In this document: one piece after another, positions 1-8,264 of the stretch
Layout: every line of letters starts with the position of its first letter
Numbering within the stretch: position 1 is the stretch's first letter
DNA from: UBA4744 sp963718995
Lineage (GTDB): Bacteria > Actinomycetota > Acidimicrobiia > Spongiisociales > UBA4744
Assembly (NCBI GenBank): GCA_963718995.1
Contig: CAVRAP010000006.1
Span: forward strand, 1-64,000
Reading direction: 5' to 3'
DNA length: 64,000 nt
Made by a program: the position numbers and the translations under genes
Notes under the pieces: generated by a model
What the model was told of the DNA's origin: nothing
Seen by the model: the letters and a program-made list of their open reading frames with translations, nothing else
The model's database searches: none

Positions 1-1
1 C

Positions 2-748
2 GACCTCGCCGAGGGGAGCCGATCCACCCGTATCAACTTCTCCGACATCGTCGCCCAACCCCGCCGGGTGCTCACCACCCCAACCTGGAGCGGGATCGTC
101 AACCACGGCCGGGCCTACAGCCCGTTCACGTTGAGTGTCGAGCGGCTGGTCCCGTGGCGAACCTTGACCGGTCGGCAGCACTTCTACCTGGACCATGAGA
201 ACTACCTGGACTGGGGTGAGCATCTGCCCACCTACAAGCCGCGTCCCGACCACACCATGATGTCCGAGCTGGAGCGGTCCAAGGCCGAGGCGCAGGGGAT
301 GCTGCTCAACTACCTCACCCCGCACGGCAAGTGGAGTATCCACTCCACCTATTCGGAGAACATCCGGATGAAGACGCTGTCCCGGGGCGGGTACCCGGTG
401 TGGCTCAACGAGAAGGACGCCGCCGAACTGGGGATCGCCGACAACGACTGGGCTGAGGTCTTCAACGACAACGGGGTGTTCGTCCAGCGGTGTGTGGTCT
501 CGTCCCGGATCCCGCGCGGCACGGTGTTCGTCTACCACGCCACCGAACGCACGGTCGGGATCCCCATCTCCCCGCTTCGGAAACGACGAGCAGGGATGAA
601 CAACTCGCTCACCCGGACCCGGCTCAAGCCGGTCTTGATGAGCGGGGGATACGCCCAGTTCACCTACGCCTTCAACTACTGGGGGCCGACCGGGGTGAAC
701 CGGGATACCTTCGTGTACGTCCGCCGTGTCGACCAGCCGAACTACTGA
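2..748 (+). CDS. narG: Respiratory nitrate reductase alpha subunit, C-terminal part (partial)
   Basis: The gene runs in from before the window; the frame is open from base 2 and ends with TGA at 746-748. About 248 residues are visible, the C-terminal molybdopterin-dinucleotide-binding part of a Nar-type molybdoenzyme. Family-typical stretches are YLTPHGKWSIHSTYSEN, LGIADNDWAEVFN, YHATERTVGIP and GGYAQFTYAFNYWGPTG, which track the E. coli NarG end closely. NarG carries the Mo-bisMGD site that reduces nitrate to nitrite and the first [4Fe-4S] cluster; those N-terminal regions lie outside the window. It is followed 12 bases later by narH, then narJ and narI, so it is part of a narGHJI operon. 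A nitrite oxidoreductase of the Nar type cannot be excluded without the N-terminus. Confidence 0.95.
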   Translation, partial: DLAEGSRSTRINFSDIVAQPRRVLTTPTWSGIVNHGRAYSPFTLSVERLVPWRTLTGRQHFYLDHENYLDWGEHLPTYKPRPDHTMMSELERSKAEAQGMLLNYLTPHGKWSIHSTYSENIRMKTLSRGGYPVWLNEKDAAELGIADNDWAEVFNDNGVFVQRCVVSSRIPRGTVFVYHATERTVGIPISPLRKRRAGMNNSLTRTRLKPVLMSGGYAQFTYAFNYWGPTGVNRDTFVYVRRVDQPNY

Positions 749-760
749 AAGGGGGATCAC

Positions 761-2272
761 ATGGACGTTAGAGCCCACATGAGCATGATCTTCCACCTCG
801 ATAAGTGCATCGGCTGTCACACGTGCAGCGTCGCCTGCAAGAACCTGTGGACTGACCGCAAAGGCGCCGAGTACATGTGGTGGAACAACGTCGAGACCCG
901 ACCCGGGTCCGGGTACCCGACCGGATGGGAGGACCAGGACCATTACCGGGGCGGATGGAAGAAGGGATGGGTGGGAGTCGAGCTCAAGCTGCATTCCCGG
1001 CCCAAAGGCCTGGCCAACCTGTTCTACAACCCGGCGCTGCCGGATCTGCAGGATTACTACGAGCCGTTCACCTTCCGCTACGAGGACCTGTTCACGGCTC
1101 CGGAAGGTGACGACCAACCGACCGCCATTCCCATCTCGGCGATCACCGGCGAGCCAATGAACATCGAATCCGGTCCCAACTGGGACGACGATCTGTCCGG
1201 TTCGGCTATCTATGCGGCCAACGATCCCAACTGGAAGGACGTGCCCTCCGAGATTCAGGCGCAGATGGCGGAGATCGAACGGGTGGTGTTCAACTACCTG
1301 CCCCGCATCTGCAACCACTGCCTCAACCCGGCCTGCGTGGCGGCCTGCCCGAGCGGCGCAATCTACAAACGGGGTGAGGACGGGGTGGTGCTGGTCAACG
1401 AAGACAAGTGCCGGGCCTGGCGGATGTGCGTGTCGGCTTGCCCCTATAAGAAGGTCTACTACAACTGGTCGACCGGCAAGTCCGAGAAGTGCATTCTCTG
1501 CTTCCCCCGCATGGAGACCGGCCAGGCGCCGGCCTGTGCCCACTCCTGCGTCGGACGAATTCGCTACATGGGGGTGCTGCTCTACGACGCCGACGCGATC
1601 CAATGGGGTGCAGAAGGCGACGACCAGGATCTGATCGACCGGCAACTCGAGGTGATTCTCGATCCCTTCGATCCCGCAGTGATTGCGGCGGCCAAGGAGT
1701 CCGGACTCGACGACGGCTGGATCGACTCCGCCCAGAAATCACCCGCCTACAAGTTCGTCAAGGTCTGGAAGATGGCCCTGCCGCTTCACGCTGAGTATCG
1801 GACGATGGCGATGATGTTCTACGTTCCGCCCTTGTCTCCGGTCGTATCGACCATCGAAGAGGGCCTCATCAAACTCGATCTTCCACCCGAGCAGGTCGAC
1901 TTCGAGCTGTTCGACAATCTGGAGAAGGCCCGGTTGCCGATCAAATACCTGGCCAACCTGTTCGCCGGCGGCAACGAGGAGCTGATCCGCGGCATCCTCC
2001 GCAAAATGCTGGCGGTCCGGATCTACAAACGCCGCCAGAGTGTTGAGGGAGAGATCGACGAGGCCACCATGAACATGGTGTGGTCGGCCGGGACCACTCC
2101 CGAGGAAATCGAAGCGATCTACAAGCTGACCACCATTCCGACCATTGCCGATCGGTTTGTGTTCCCGCCCTATCACCGGGAAATGGCCGCAGAGTCGATC
2201 TACGGGGATCCGTTGGCCCGCAAGGGCGAGACCGGTCTCGGCTATTCAGTGCCGCCCGAGAGGGGGGCATGA
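761..2272 (+). CDS. narH: Nitrate reductase beta subunit (iron-sulfur)
   Basis: A 503-residue electron-transfer subunit passing electrons from the haem subunit NarI to NarG. Four ferredoxin-like cysteine groups are visible: CIGCHTCSVACK near residues 16-27, CNHCLNPACVAACP near 182-195, CRAWRMCVSACP near 214-225, and CILC followed by CAHSC near 243-266. The third group has Trp where a cysteine would be, as in E. coli NarH, where this makes a [3Fe-4S] cluster. Length is usual for NarH (about 490-520). The start is ATG at 761, preceded by GGGGG. The stop overlaps the narJ start, which implies translational coupling. Confidence 0.97.
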   Translation: MDVRAHMSMIFHLDKCIGCHTCSVACKNLWTDRKGAEYMWWNNVETRPGSGYPTGWEDQDHYRGGWKKGWVGVELKLHSRPKGLANLFYNPALPDLQDYYEPFTFRYEDLFTAPEGDDQPTAIPISAITGEPMNIESGPNWDDDLSGSAIYAANDPNWKDVPSEIQAQMAEIERVVFNYLPRICNHCLNPACVAACPSGAIYKRGEDGVVLVNEDKCRAWRMCVSACPYKKVYYNWSTGKSEKCILCFPRMETGQAPACAHSCVGRIRYMGVLLYDADAIQWGAEGDDQDLIDRQLEVILDPFDPAVIAAAKESGLDDGWIDSAQKSPAYKFVKVWKMALPLHAEYRTMAMMFYVPPLSPVVSTIEEGLIKLDLPPEQVDFELFDNLEKARLPIKYLANLFAGGNEELIRGILRKMLAVRIYKRRQSVEGEIDEATMNMVWSAGTTPEEIEAIYKLTTIPTIADRFVFPPYHREMAAESIYGDPLARKGETGLGYSVPPERGA

Positions 2273-2787
2273 TGAACGACTTCGAGGCTATTGCCATGGC
2301 GCTTCAATACCCCGGCCCCGGGCGTCTCGAAGAGCTCAGGGAATCCTGGGAGCCGTTGCCGGGTGGTCCGGTCCGTCGGCATCTACTCAAGTTCCTCGGG
2401 GAGATCGAGAAGCTCTCGTCGGCGGGATGGGAGGAGCTGCATACCCGGACCCTCGATCTGGCTCCGATCTTCGCCCCCTATGTCGGCTTCACGATGTGGG
2501 GTGAGAACTACCAGCGGGGCGAGTTCATGGCCGCGGTGAAGGTTGCCCAGGAAGCCATCGGGATCGACCCTCATGGAGAACTGCCGGATCACCTCGAACC
2601 GGTGCTGCGGTACCTGGCTGCATCCAGTGAGCCGTTCCCGGGATTGATCGAGGTGTTTCCCCAGGCAGTGACAAAAATGAGGAAGACTTTGAAAGAAGCG
2701 GAATCGGATAACGCGTACCGCCATGTCCTGGCCGCTGCGGCGGAAGCGGCCGAGCGACTCGAGGTCCCGGTAGGAGGTGCCGGATGA
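2269..2787 (+). CDS. narJ: Nitrate reductase assembly chaperone NarJ
   Basis: A 172-residue NarJ/TorD-family chaperone that binds apo-NarG and helps insert the molybdenum cofactor before membrane attachment. Two adjacent ATG codons (2269 and 2272) overlap the narH stop, so either could be used. The sequence begins MMNDFEAIAMALQYPGPGRL, the usual opening of NarJ proteins, and ends with an overlap of the narI start (ATGA). Identification rests strongly on position between narH and narI, plus size and the predicted helical character. Confidence 0.92.
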   Translation: MMNDFEAIAMALQYPGPGRLEELRESWEPLPGGPVRRHLLKFLGEIEKLSSAGWEELHTRTLDLAPIFAPYVGFTMWGENYQRGEFMAAVKVAQEAIGIDPHGELPDHLEPVLRYLAASSEPFPGLIEVFPQAVTKMRKTLKEAESDNAYRHVLAAAAEAAERLEVPVGGAG

Positions 2788-3500
2788 ACTGGAACCTGCT
2801 CGTCTTCGTTGTGTTTCCCTACGTCGCTATCGTGTTGGCGATCGTCGGGACGATCTACCGGATGATCCGGCGCCCGTTCACCGTTTCGTCGCTGTCATCG
2901 CAGCTGTTGGAGAGCCGCCAGTTGTTCTGGGGATCCGTGCCGTTCCATTGGGGCATCCTGGTGATCCTGGGAGCCCACTTCGTGGCACTGGTCCTGCCGG
3001 GCAGCCTGGAAGTGTGGAACCGGGCTCCGATCCGGTTGTACCTGCTGGAAATCACCGGTCTGGCCCTGGCCCTGTGGGCTTTGTTCGGGCTGGGGATGTT
3101 GATCTACCGGCGGGTCAGCGTCGCCAAGATCCGAGCGGTGACCACCCGCATGGACCTGGTGGTACTCGGCTTGCTGCTGCTGCAGGTGATCACCGGCATT
3201 CTGATCGCCACGGTCTACCGGTTCGGTTCCTACTGGGGCACCGGGGTGTTTGTGCCATACATGCAGTCGCTGTTCGTCCTGCAACCCCGCCCAGAGTTGA
3301 TAGCGCCGCTGCCGTTCATCCTGCAGTTTCATGCGTCGTTGTTCTTCGTGTGGCTGGTGGTCTTCCCGTTCTCGCGGCTGGTGCACATCATCACCTTCCC
3401 GCTGCGGTACCTGACCCGGCCTTTCCAGCTGGTCAAGTGGCTGCGGCGGGACCGGCCGGTGAGCAGCGAACGGGAACCGGTCGGCGCCGGAAGAGTCTAG
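2784..3500 (+). CDS. narI: Nitrate reductase gamma subunit (cytochrome b)
   Basis: A 238-residue membrane protein with five predicted helices that oxidises quinol and holds two b haems. The ligand pairs expected for NarI are visible: two His in VPFHWGILVILGAHF and two His in the last helix (LQFHASLFF and SRLVHIITFP). The start ATG overlaps the narJ stop (ATGA). It completes narGHJI and places the enzyme at the membrane. A strong 11-bp inverted repeat straddles the stop codon. Confidence 0.96.
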   Translation: MNWNLLVFVVFPYVAIVLAIVGTIYRMIRRPFTVSSLSSQLLESRQLFWGSVPFHWGILVILGAHFVALVLPGSLEVWNRAPIRLYLLEITGLALALWALFGLGMLIYRRVSVAKIRAVTTRMDLVVLGLLLLQVITGILIATVYRFGSYWGTGVFVPYMQSLFVLQPRPELIAPLPFILQFHASLFFVWLVVFPFSRLVHIITFPLRYLTRPFQLVKWLRRDRPVSSEREPVGAGRV

Positions 3501-3518
3501 GAAGAACTCCTAGACTCT
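3492..3518 (+). terminator. Perfect 11-bp inverted repeat at the end of narI
   Basis: The arm AGAGTCTAGGA (3492-3502) is exactly complementary to TCCTAGACTCT (3508-3518) around a 5-base loop. It covers the narI stop codon and lies 4 bases before the next start codon. There is no T-run after it, so it may be a hairpin that ends or protects the nar mRNA, or an operator for the aldo/keto reductase gene. Confidence 0.55.
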
Positions 3519-3522
3519 CACT

Positions 3523-4578
3523 ATGGAACAACGCCGGCTTGGAACATCGGATCTTGCGACGAGCGTCTTCGGGCTGGGCACGATGACCTTCGGCGCCGAG
3601 TCGGACGAGTCTGCCGCGCACGGCATCCTCGACCGGTATGTCGAGGCCGGTGGTCGCTTCATCGACACTGCCGACGTGTACTCCCGGGGTGCCGCAGAGG
3701 AAATCATCGGGCGGTGGCTTCAGAAGCGAGGCGGTCCCGGGGATGTGCTCATTGCCACCAAAGCTCGCTTCCCGATGAGCGACGACCCGGCCGATCGGGG
3801 AGCCGGTCGCGAGTACCTGCATCGCGCACTGGAAGCCAGCCTCCGACGGCTCAACGTTGACGTCATCGATCTCTATCAGATGCATGCCTGGGATCCCGCC
3901 ACTCCAATCGAAGAGACGCTGGCAACTTTGAACGACTTCGTGGTGGCAGGCAAAGTGCGGGCGATTGGCGTTTCCAATTACACCGGATGGCAGCTGCAAC
4001 GAGCTGTGCTCATCGCCCGGCACGAAGGCTGGTCGCCCCTGATCTCCTTCCAGCCCCAATACAACCTGCTCGGGCGGGAGATCGAGCTCGAACTGCTGCC
4101 GTTGTGTCTGGAAGAGAACCTGGGCCTGCTGCCCTGGTCACCATTGGGTGGCGGGTGGCTGGCAGGCAAATACAGCCGCGATGAGCGGCCCAGCGGCGAC
4201 ACCCGCCTGGGCGAAGACCCGAACCGGGGGATTGAAGCCTACGATCTCCGCAATACCGTTCGCACGTGGCGTATTCTCGATTCGGTCGCATTGATAGCCG
4301 GACAGCGGGGAGTGACGATGAGTCAGGTCGCTCTCAACTGGGTGCGACAACGGCCCGGCGTCAGTTCCGTCCTCCTCGGATGCAGGACGGTTCGACAGCT
4401 CGAGGACAACCTCGGGGCGCTCACCTGGGAGCCGACCGAGGACGAAATGCGCATCCTCACCGAGGTGAGCGCCCCCGGCATGCCCCTCTATCCCCACGGC
4501 TTCCTGGAGCACCAGGCTGGTGTCGACATCTGGGAGCGGCTCGGAACCAGGTCCGCACCGCCACCGATCGGGCAATAG
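3523..4578 (+). CDS. Aldo/keto reductase
   Basis: A 351-residue NAD(P)H-dependent aldo/keto reductase with a TIM-barrel fold, predicted cytosolic. The catalytic tetrad is visible as D48 and Y53 in FIDTADVYSRG, K80 in IATKARF and H121 in LYQMHAWD. The C-terminal cofactor loop contains SSVLLGCRTVRQLEDNL. It starts at ATG 3523, directly after the narI inverted repeat, and is convergent with the DUF190 gene. The substrate cannot be read from sequence. A second, different aldo/keto reductase lies at 11030-12037. Confidence 0.93.
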   Translation: MEQRRLGTSDLATSVFGLGTMTFGAESDESAAHGILDRYVEAGGRFIDTADVYSRGAAEEIIGRWLQKRGGPGDVLIATKARFPMSDDPADRGAGREYLHRALEASLRRLNVDVIDLYQMHAWDPATPIEETLATLNDFVVAGKVRAIGVSNYTGWQLQRAVLIARHEGWSPLISFQPQYNLLGREIELELLPLCLEENLGLLPWSPLGGGWLAGKYSRDERPSGDTRLGEDPNRGIEAYDLRNTVRTWRILDSVALIAGQRGVTMSQVALNWVRQRPGVSSVLLGCRTVRQLEDNLGALTWEPTEDEMRILTEVSAPGMPLYPHGFLEHQAGVDIWERLGTRSAPPPIGQ

Positions 4579-4605
4579 GGAGACTCTCGAGCCTGTTGAA
4601 GAGCC

Positions 4606-4941
4606 CTACTCGCCTTCGGCGCGGTACACCCGGACGTCAACCCGTTCCATCGTCACCAAACCGTCGCCGATCATGGTGTCGAGGGTCGGGAGGATGGCTT
4701 CGATCTTCTCGCCGGTGTCGACACATTCGATGACGATGGGCAGGTCCTCAGACAGGCGGAGGATGTGAGCGGTGTGGACCCGGCTGGACTTGCCGAACCC
4801 TTCAATGCCGCGCAGCACGGTGGCCCCGGCCAATCCTTCCCGGCGGAGCGCCAGCACAATCGCCTCGTACAGGGGCCGGCCCTCGTAGGTGTCCGACTCG
4901 CCGATGAAGATGCGGAGCAATCGGCTGTCTGTCTGGTTCAT
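4606..4941 (-). CDS. DUF190 (PII-like) protein linked to fluoride exporters
   Basis: A 111-residue member of the DUF190 family, small PII-like proteins often encoded beside CrcB/FluC. Typical parts are LRIFIGESDTYEGRPLYEAI, the glycine-rich GLAGATVLRGIEGFG and LPIVIECVDTGEKI. It is the last gene of a reverse-strand unit with two fluC genes (15-base gap from the first). Its molecular role is not established; the context suggests regulation or support of fluoride export. Confidence 0.9.
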   Translation of the reverse strand: MNQTDSRLLRIFIGESDTYEGRPLYEAIVLALRREGLAGATVLRGIEGFGKSSRVHTAHILRLSEDLPIVIECVDTGEKIEAILPTLDTMIGDGLVTMERVDVRVYRAEGE

Positions 4942-4955
4942 GGAACGGCCCTCTT

Positions 4956-5309
4956 TCAGTTCGTAATGTAGAAACCGGTGGCTGCCAGCGCTACTCCGAC
5001 CAGCAGCGTTCCCGTCAGATTGGCGATGGACCGGAGTTGTGGCCTGGGGGCTACCCCGAGCCGGACGGTTTCAACCATCCAGGTCGAGAAGGTGGTGAAC
5101 CCACCGAGGAAACCGGCCACGGCCAGCGGTCCGGAGGCGTTGAGATCGGCAGCCCCGGCGACCAGTCCCAGTGCGAGGGCACCGAGCAGGTTGACGGCGG
5201 CGGTGCCGACGGGGAACAGCGACTCCGCCCGGCTCTGAACGAAACCGGACAAGAGATATCGGCACAGGGCACCGAGTGAGCCGGTGACAGCCGTGATCAG
5301 CAGGGTCAT
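4956..5309 (-). CDS. crcB: Fluoride channel FluC/CrcB (copy 1)
   Basis: A 117-residue protein with four predicted helices, the usual size for a FluC monomer, which assembles as a dual-topology dimer and lets fluoride leave the cell. The hallmark GGFTTFSTW and the helix-2 NLLGALALG asparagine segment are present. The start ATG overlaps the end of the upstream copy (5306-5725), so the pair is translationally coupled. Two adjacent, divergent FluC copies are typical of organisms that make antiparallel heterodimers. Confidence 0.95.
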   Translation of the reverse strand: MTLLITAVTGSLGALCRYLLSGFVQSRAESLFPVGTAAVNLLGALALGLVAGAADLNASGPLAVAGFLGGFTTFSTWMVETVRLGVAPRPQLRSIANLTGTLLVGVALAATGFYITN

Positions 5310-5725
5310 CGGGCGATTCCCCCGAGGCGGTCGCCGAGAAGAGCCAGTGTCAGGCCGCCAAGGGTTGAGGCCAGTACGTATCCCAGCGCCGGGGCGATGT
5401 GGCCGATATCAATGAGTTGGACCACTTCCAGACTGAAGGTGGAAAAGGTGGTGAACGATCCGAGTACGCCGATGGCCCAGAACCGGAGCGACCATCCCGG
5501 CGATACGGCCCGTTGGTGGCGGACCAAGTAGAAACCCAGCAGAAACGACCCGGACAGGTTGACAACCAGCGTGGAAATCGGGAACCCACCTGATGCCATC
5601 GGGACCGCCAGGCCGATAGCCGCCCTGGCGGCCGATCCCAGGAGACCTCCGCCCAGCACGGCCAACGGGCCTCGCCATCGAGCCGGGACACGGGCCAGGG
5701 CTCGCCGGGTTGCAGGCTGTGACAT
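5306..5725 (-). CDS. crcB: Fluoride channel FluC/CrcB (copy 2)
   Basis: The open frame extends to 6022, but ATG at 5725 with the upstream GGAGAGAG is the sensible start, giving 139 residues. Four predicted helices, NLSGSFLLGF and GVLGSFTTFSTF match the family. The longer N-terminus would run through the fluoride riboswitch and into mobA, and is rejected. This is the first gene of the fluoride unit and lies directly behind the riboswitch. Confidence 0.94.
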   Translation of the reverse strand: MSQPATRRALARVPARWRGPLAVLGGGLLGSAARAAIGLAVPMASGGFPISTLVVNLSGSFLLGFYLVRHQRAVSPGWSLRFWAIGVLGSFTTFSTFSLEVVQLIDIGHIAPALGYVLASTLGGLTLALLGDRLGGIAR

Positions 5726-5747
5726 CGCTCTCTCCACGTACTCGGGA

Positions 5748-5797
5748 TCGCAGGAGCCATCAGCTGCAAAGCGGTTATGGCGAGCCCCATCGCCGTC
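5748..5797 (-). promoter_or_regulatory. Fluoride riboswitch (crcB motif)
   Basis: On the reverse strand the RNA reads GGCGAUGGGGCUCGCC, then AUAACCGC, then GCUGAUGGCUCCUGC. This is the crcB-motif aptamer: stem GGCG/CGCC, conserved AUAAC-CGC, and the GCUGAUG...CUCCU segment. The loop GGGGCU can pair with GGCUCC to make the conserved pseudoknot (two G-U pairs). It ends about 22 bases before the start codon of the first fluC gene, so fluoride binding would turn on the fluC-fluC-DUF190 unit, probably at translation or early transcription. Confidence 0.93.
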
Positions 5798-5804
5798 GGC
5801 GGAG

Positions 5805-5810
5805 AGTATA
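5805..5810 (-). promoter_or_regulatory. Likely -10 element of the fluoride operon
   Basis: TATACT on the reverse strand, about ten bases before the riboswitch aptamer. No good -35 is visible 16-19 bases upstream, so this is a weak call supported mainly by position. Confidence 0.45.
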
Positions 5811-5855
5811 GGAAAGTCCGGGTACCCCGGAGCTCTGAGGGCATCCGCCAAAGGT

Positions 5856-6443
5856 TTAAGTCCCCGGTACCCCGAACCGGGCCAACCCCTCTTCAATCGC
5901 CGCTTCGGAATCGACGCTGAACCACGAGCGACCGTCCTCACCCCACGTTTGCCACTCGGCTGCTTCGATGGGGCTGAGGAGCATCTCATCGAGGAGGGAC
6001 TGGATCGATCCGCCGGCGGCATCCTCGGCCTCCGCCCGTTCCGCCCAGGACCCCGGGTAGACCGCGCACGTTACCTGCCGGGCAGGGCCGGCAATAGGTA
6101 CGACGGCGTGCAGCGGTCCGGCCTGCTCGAGGAGACTGCGGAGGGTTGCCGTGCGAACCCACGGTTGGTCGACCGCCACCACCAGAACCGGTTCACCATC
6201 GGCGATGCGCAAGGCAGTGGCCAGTCCGGCCAGCGGGCCGCGCCGGGCCGGATGGTCGTCCGGCACGCACGCGATTCCGGCCAGGGTCCCGGACCTGCCC
6301 AGCACCACCAATTGGCTTGTCACAGGCCTCATCGCCTCGGCCACCCACTCGATCATCGGCCGGCCCGCTACCTCAACCAGTGCTTTGTCGCGCCCCATAC
6401 GGGCGGCGCCGCCGCCCGCCAAAATGACACCAAGATGGTTCAT
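5856..6443 (-). CDS. mobA: Molybdenum cofactor guanylyltransferase
   Basis: A 195-residue protein transferring GMP to molybdopterin to make the MGD cofactor, which the nearby nitrate reductase needs. The N-terminal nucleotide-binding signature AGGGAARMGRDKALVEVAG and VVAVDQPWV (the usual D-x-P metal-binding site) are visible. The open frame reaches 6767, but the family motif begins right after ATG 6443, so that start is chosen. It lies upstream of the fluoride riboswitch and could read through into it. Confidence 0.9.
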   Translation of the reverse strand: MNHLGVILAGGGAARMGRDKALVEVAGRPMIEWVAEAMRPVTSQLVVLGRSGTLAGIACVPDDHPARRGPLAGLATALRIADGEPVLVVAVDQPWVRTATLRSLLEQAGPLHAVVPIAGPARQVTCAVYPGSWAERAEAEDAAGGSIQSLLDEMLLSPIEAAEWQTWGEDGRSWFSVDSEAAIEEGLARFGVPGT

Positions 6444-6619
6444 AGTTGCCACGGTAATTGCTCCCGGCGTATCCCCGTCATCTTCGTGGTTTTGGCCGCC
6501 GGCAGGGGAGTTGTCTCTCCATTCGCCGTGCCGCCCTTCACTACCTTTGTCATCCGTGCTGGTGACTAAGGTTTCACGACGGGGGACCATTCTTGACGGG
6601 TCAGTTTTGATGAGGCGGC

Positions 6620-7708
6620 ATGAAGTTCGACATTCAGATAATCCCGTACCGACCGGAGTTTCGCGGGCGGGTAGCGGAATTGCGGAGTTCGGTGCTCGGC
6701 CACTCACCTGCAGAGAATGAGCTGTATATCGATTGGAAATACGAAAGAAATCCTTTTCCTGACGCAACGGTCCTGTACCTGGCGGTCGCGGGAGAGCGGG
6801 TTATCGGTATGCGCGGCATGTTCGGGACGAAGTGGGAATTCGCCTCCAGCAACGTCATCGCGATGTCACAAGACGCGGACGTTATCGTCGTTCCGGACCA
6901 TCGCGGCCAGGGGATATACCGGGCTATGGACAAAGCCGCACTGGCGCACATGGCCGAGAAGGGTGTCTCCCACATGATCTCGATGAGCTCCAATGCTGTC
7001 AATCGCGCGGCGGCTGCTCACCTGGGTTGGACAACGGTGGCCGGGTACGAGTTCGCCAGGAGGAAGGTGCGGGGATGGCCGTTCCGACCAGAACTCACCG
7101 GCCGTTTGGACGTTGCCATTCGCCGCAGGCTGCACTCCGGACTGCTCGGCAAAGGCCAATTTCACTATTTCGACCGACGGGGGAACGCGAACTCTGGATC
7201 AACCTGGAGCGGATCCCAGGTGGACCCGGACAGCTTGTCCCAGGTGTTCGAACGATCGACCAGAACCCGTCCGATCCGCCCGATCCAAAGCTCTGAATAT
7301 CTCACCTGGCGGTACCGGAACCCGATCGCAGAGTATCGGTTCCTGTATTCGGGGCGGGACCCGGTTGACGGCTACCTGGTGCTGGGCAAGGCCAATCCAT
7401 GGCATCTGTGGATCGTCGACATGCAGGCGAACGACGCCGACGTCGCCCGCGACCTACTCGCGAGCGCAATCAAACGCGCCTCGTGGGCTGCCCTGGACCT
7501 GTGGACGGTTTCACTGGCCAAGCCTCAGGCAGATTTGCTCGAGGAGTTTGCCTTCCGAAAGCTCCAGCCCAACACATCGCCCGCCACGGAGGGTGTCTTC
7601 ATGGTGCGCCCGACTGCCGTAGGTGACATGTCACTCATGCTCGGCGGCGTTTCCTTGAAGGACATCGACAACTGGGATCTCCGCATGATCACGTCGGACG
7701 CCTACTGA
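6620..7708 (+). CDS. GNAT-fold acyltransferase, two-domain
   Basis: A 362-residue protein. The first half has a GNAT acetyl-CoA site: VVPDHRGQGIYRAM (the R/Q-x-x-G-x-G/A loop) near residues 91-104 and ISMSSNAVNRAAAAHLGW after it. The second half looks like a second, degenerate GNAT repeat (EYLTWRYRNP then DLWTVSLAKPQADLLEEFAF). Similar proteins occur in surface-polysaccharide and peptidoglycan-precursor contexts, but nothing nearby indicates the substrate. Start ATG 6620 follows GAGG. It is divergent from mobA; the 176 bases between hold no gene I can see. Confidence 0.8.
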   Translation: MKFDIQIIPYRPEFRGRVAELRSSVLGHSPAENELYIDWKYERNPFPDATVLYLAVAGERVIGMRGMFGTKWEFASSNVIAMSQDADVIVVPDHRGQGIYRAMDKAALAHMAEKGVSHMISMSSNAVNRAAAAHLGWTTVAGYEFARRKVRGWPFRPELTGRLDVAIRRRLHSGLLGKGQFHYFDRRGNANSGSTWSGSQVDPDSLSQVFERSTRTRPIRPIQSSEYLTWRYRNPIAEYRFLYSGRDPVDGYLVLGKANPWHLWIVDMQANDADVARDLLASAIKRASWAALDLWTVSLAKPQADLLEEFAFRKLQPNTSPATEGVFMVRPTAVGDMSLMLGGVSLKDIDNWDLRMITSDAY

Positions 7709-7764
7709 AGCAGTTCGCCGCTCGCAAGATTCACGGGCGGTCATCGCGACCATATTGTTCCGGT

Positions 7765-8217
7765 TCAAGGCTCCCGGATCTCGACGTTGAGGGTCATGTC
7801 GCCTGCATTCTGAAACTGGAGGGTGAGTTCCAGTTCGCCGCCTTCGACGAAGTCCTCGATCTTGTCGATACACATCACGTGGAGTCCGCCTTGTTCGAGA
7901 ACCGCAGAGCCTCCCGCCGGGACCGTGATTCTGCCGTCTTCCGCAGGTCGCATGGCCATGGCTCCCTCGTCGTTCATGTAGGACTCGTGCAGTTCGACCG
8001 TTTCGCACGCAGGCGAACTGGCGTTGATGAGGGCGTCATCATCAGCTCCGTTGTTCTTGATGGTCATGAAGAACGCTCCGGTGGTTGCAACCGTCGGCGA
8101 CGGCCGTCCCCACGCGTCTGAGATCTCAATGCCGGTGTCGCCGCTACAGGACACGGTCGTCGTAACCACCACCATGGCCACCATGGCCAAGACCAAACGT
8201 GTCGTTGTCCGTTTCAC
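7765..8217 (-). CDS. Periplasmic copper chaperone PCu(A)C lipoprotein
   Basis: A PCu(A)C-domain protein that delivers Cu(I) to the CuA site of cytochrome oxidase. The metal motif is visible as ELHESYM and, further on, AMRP and GGLHVMC (H...M...H-x-M). GTG at 8217 is preferred over ATG 8268 because GGAGG stands seven bases before it; this gives 150 residues beginning VKRTTTRLVLAMVAMVVV with a lipobox TTVSC. It is followed upstream in the same direction by two SCO genes, an arrangement typical of oxidase maturation. The ba3 oxidase operon is 4 kb away. Confidence 0.9.
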   Translation of the reverse strand: MKRTTTRLVLAMVAMVVVTTTVSCSGDTGIEISDAWGRPSPTVATTGAFFMTIKNNGADDDALINASSPACETVELHESYMNDEGAMAMRPAEDGRITVPAGGSAVLEQGGLHVMCIDKIEDFVEGGELELTLQFQNAGDMTLNVEIREP

Positions 8218-8264
8218 TCTTTTTCCTCCGGGTAGACGTTTCCGTCCTCCCTCCCAGACCTTGT

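Noticed and set aside
2..3500. Nitrite oxidoreductase (NXR) instead of nitrate reductase.
   Set aside because: NarJ and a five-helix NarI with both haem pairs fit a nitrate reductase; the NarG N-terminus needed to settle orientation is outside the window, so this is kept only as a minor alternative.
5306..6022. A 238-residue FluC with a long N-terminal extension.
   Set aside because: The extension would be translated through the fluoride riboswitch; ATG 5725 has its own ribosome-binding site.
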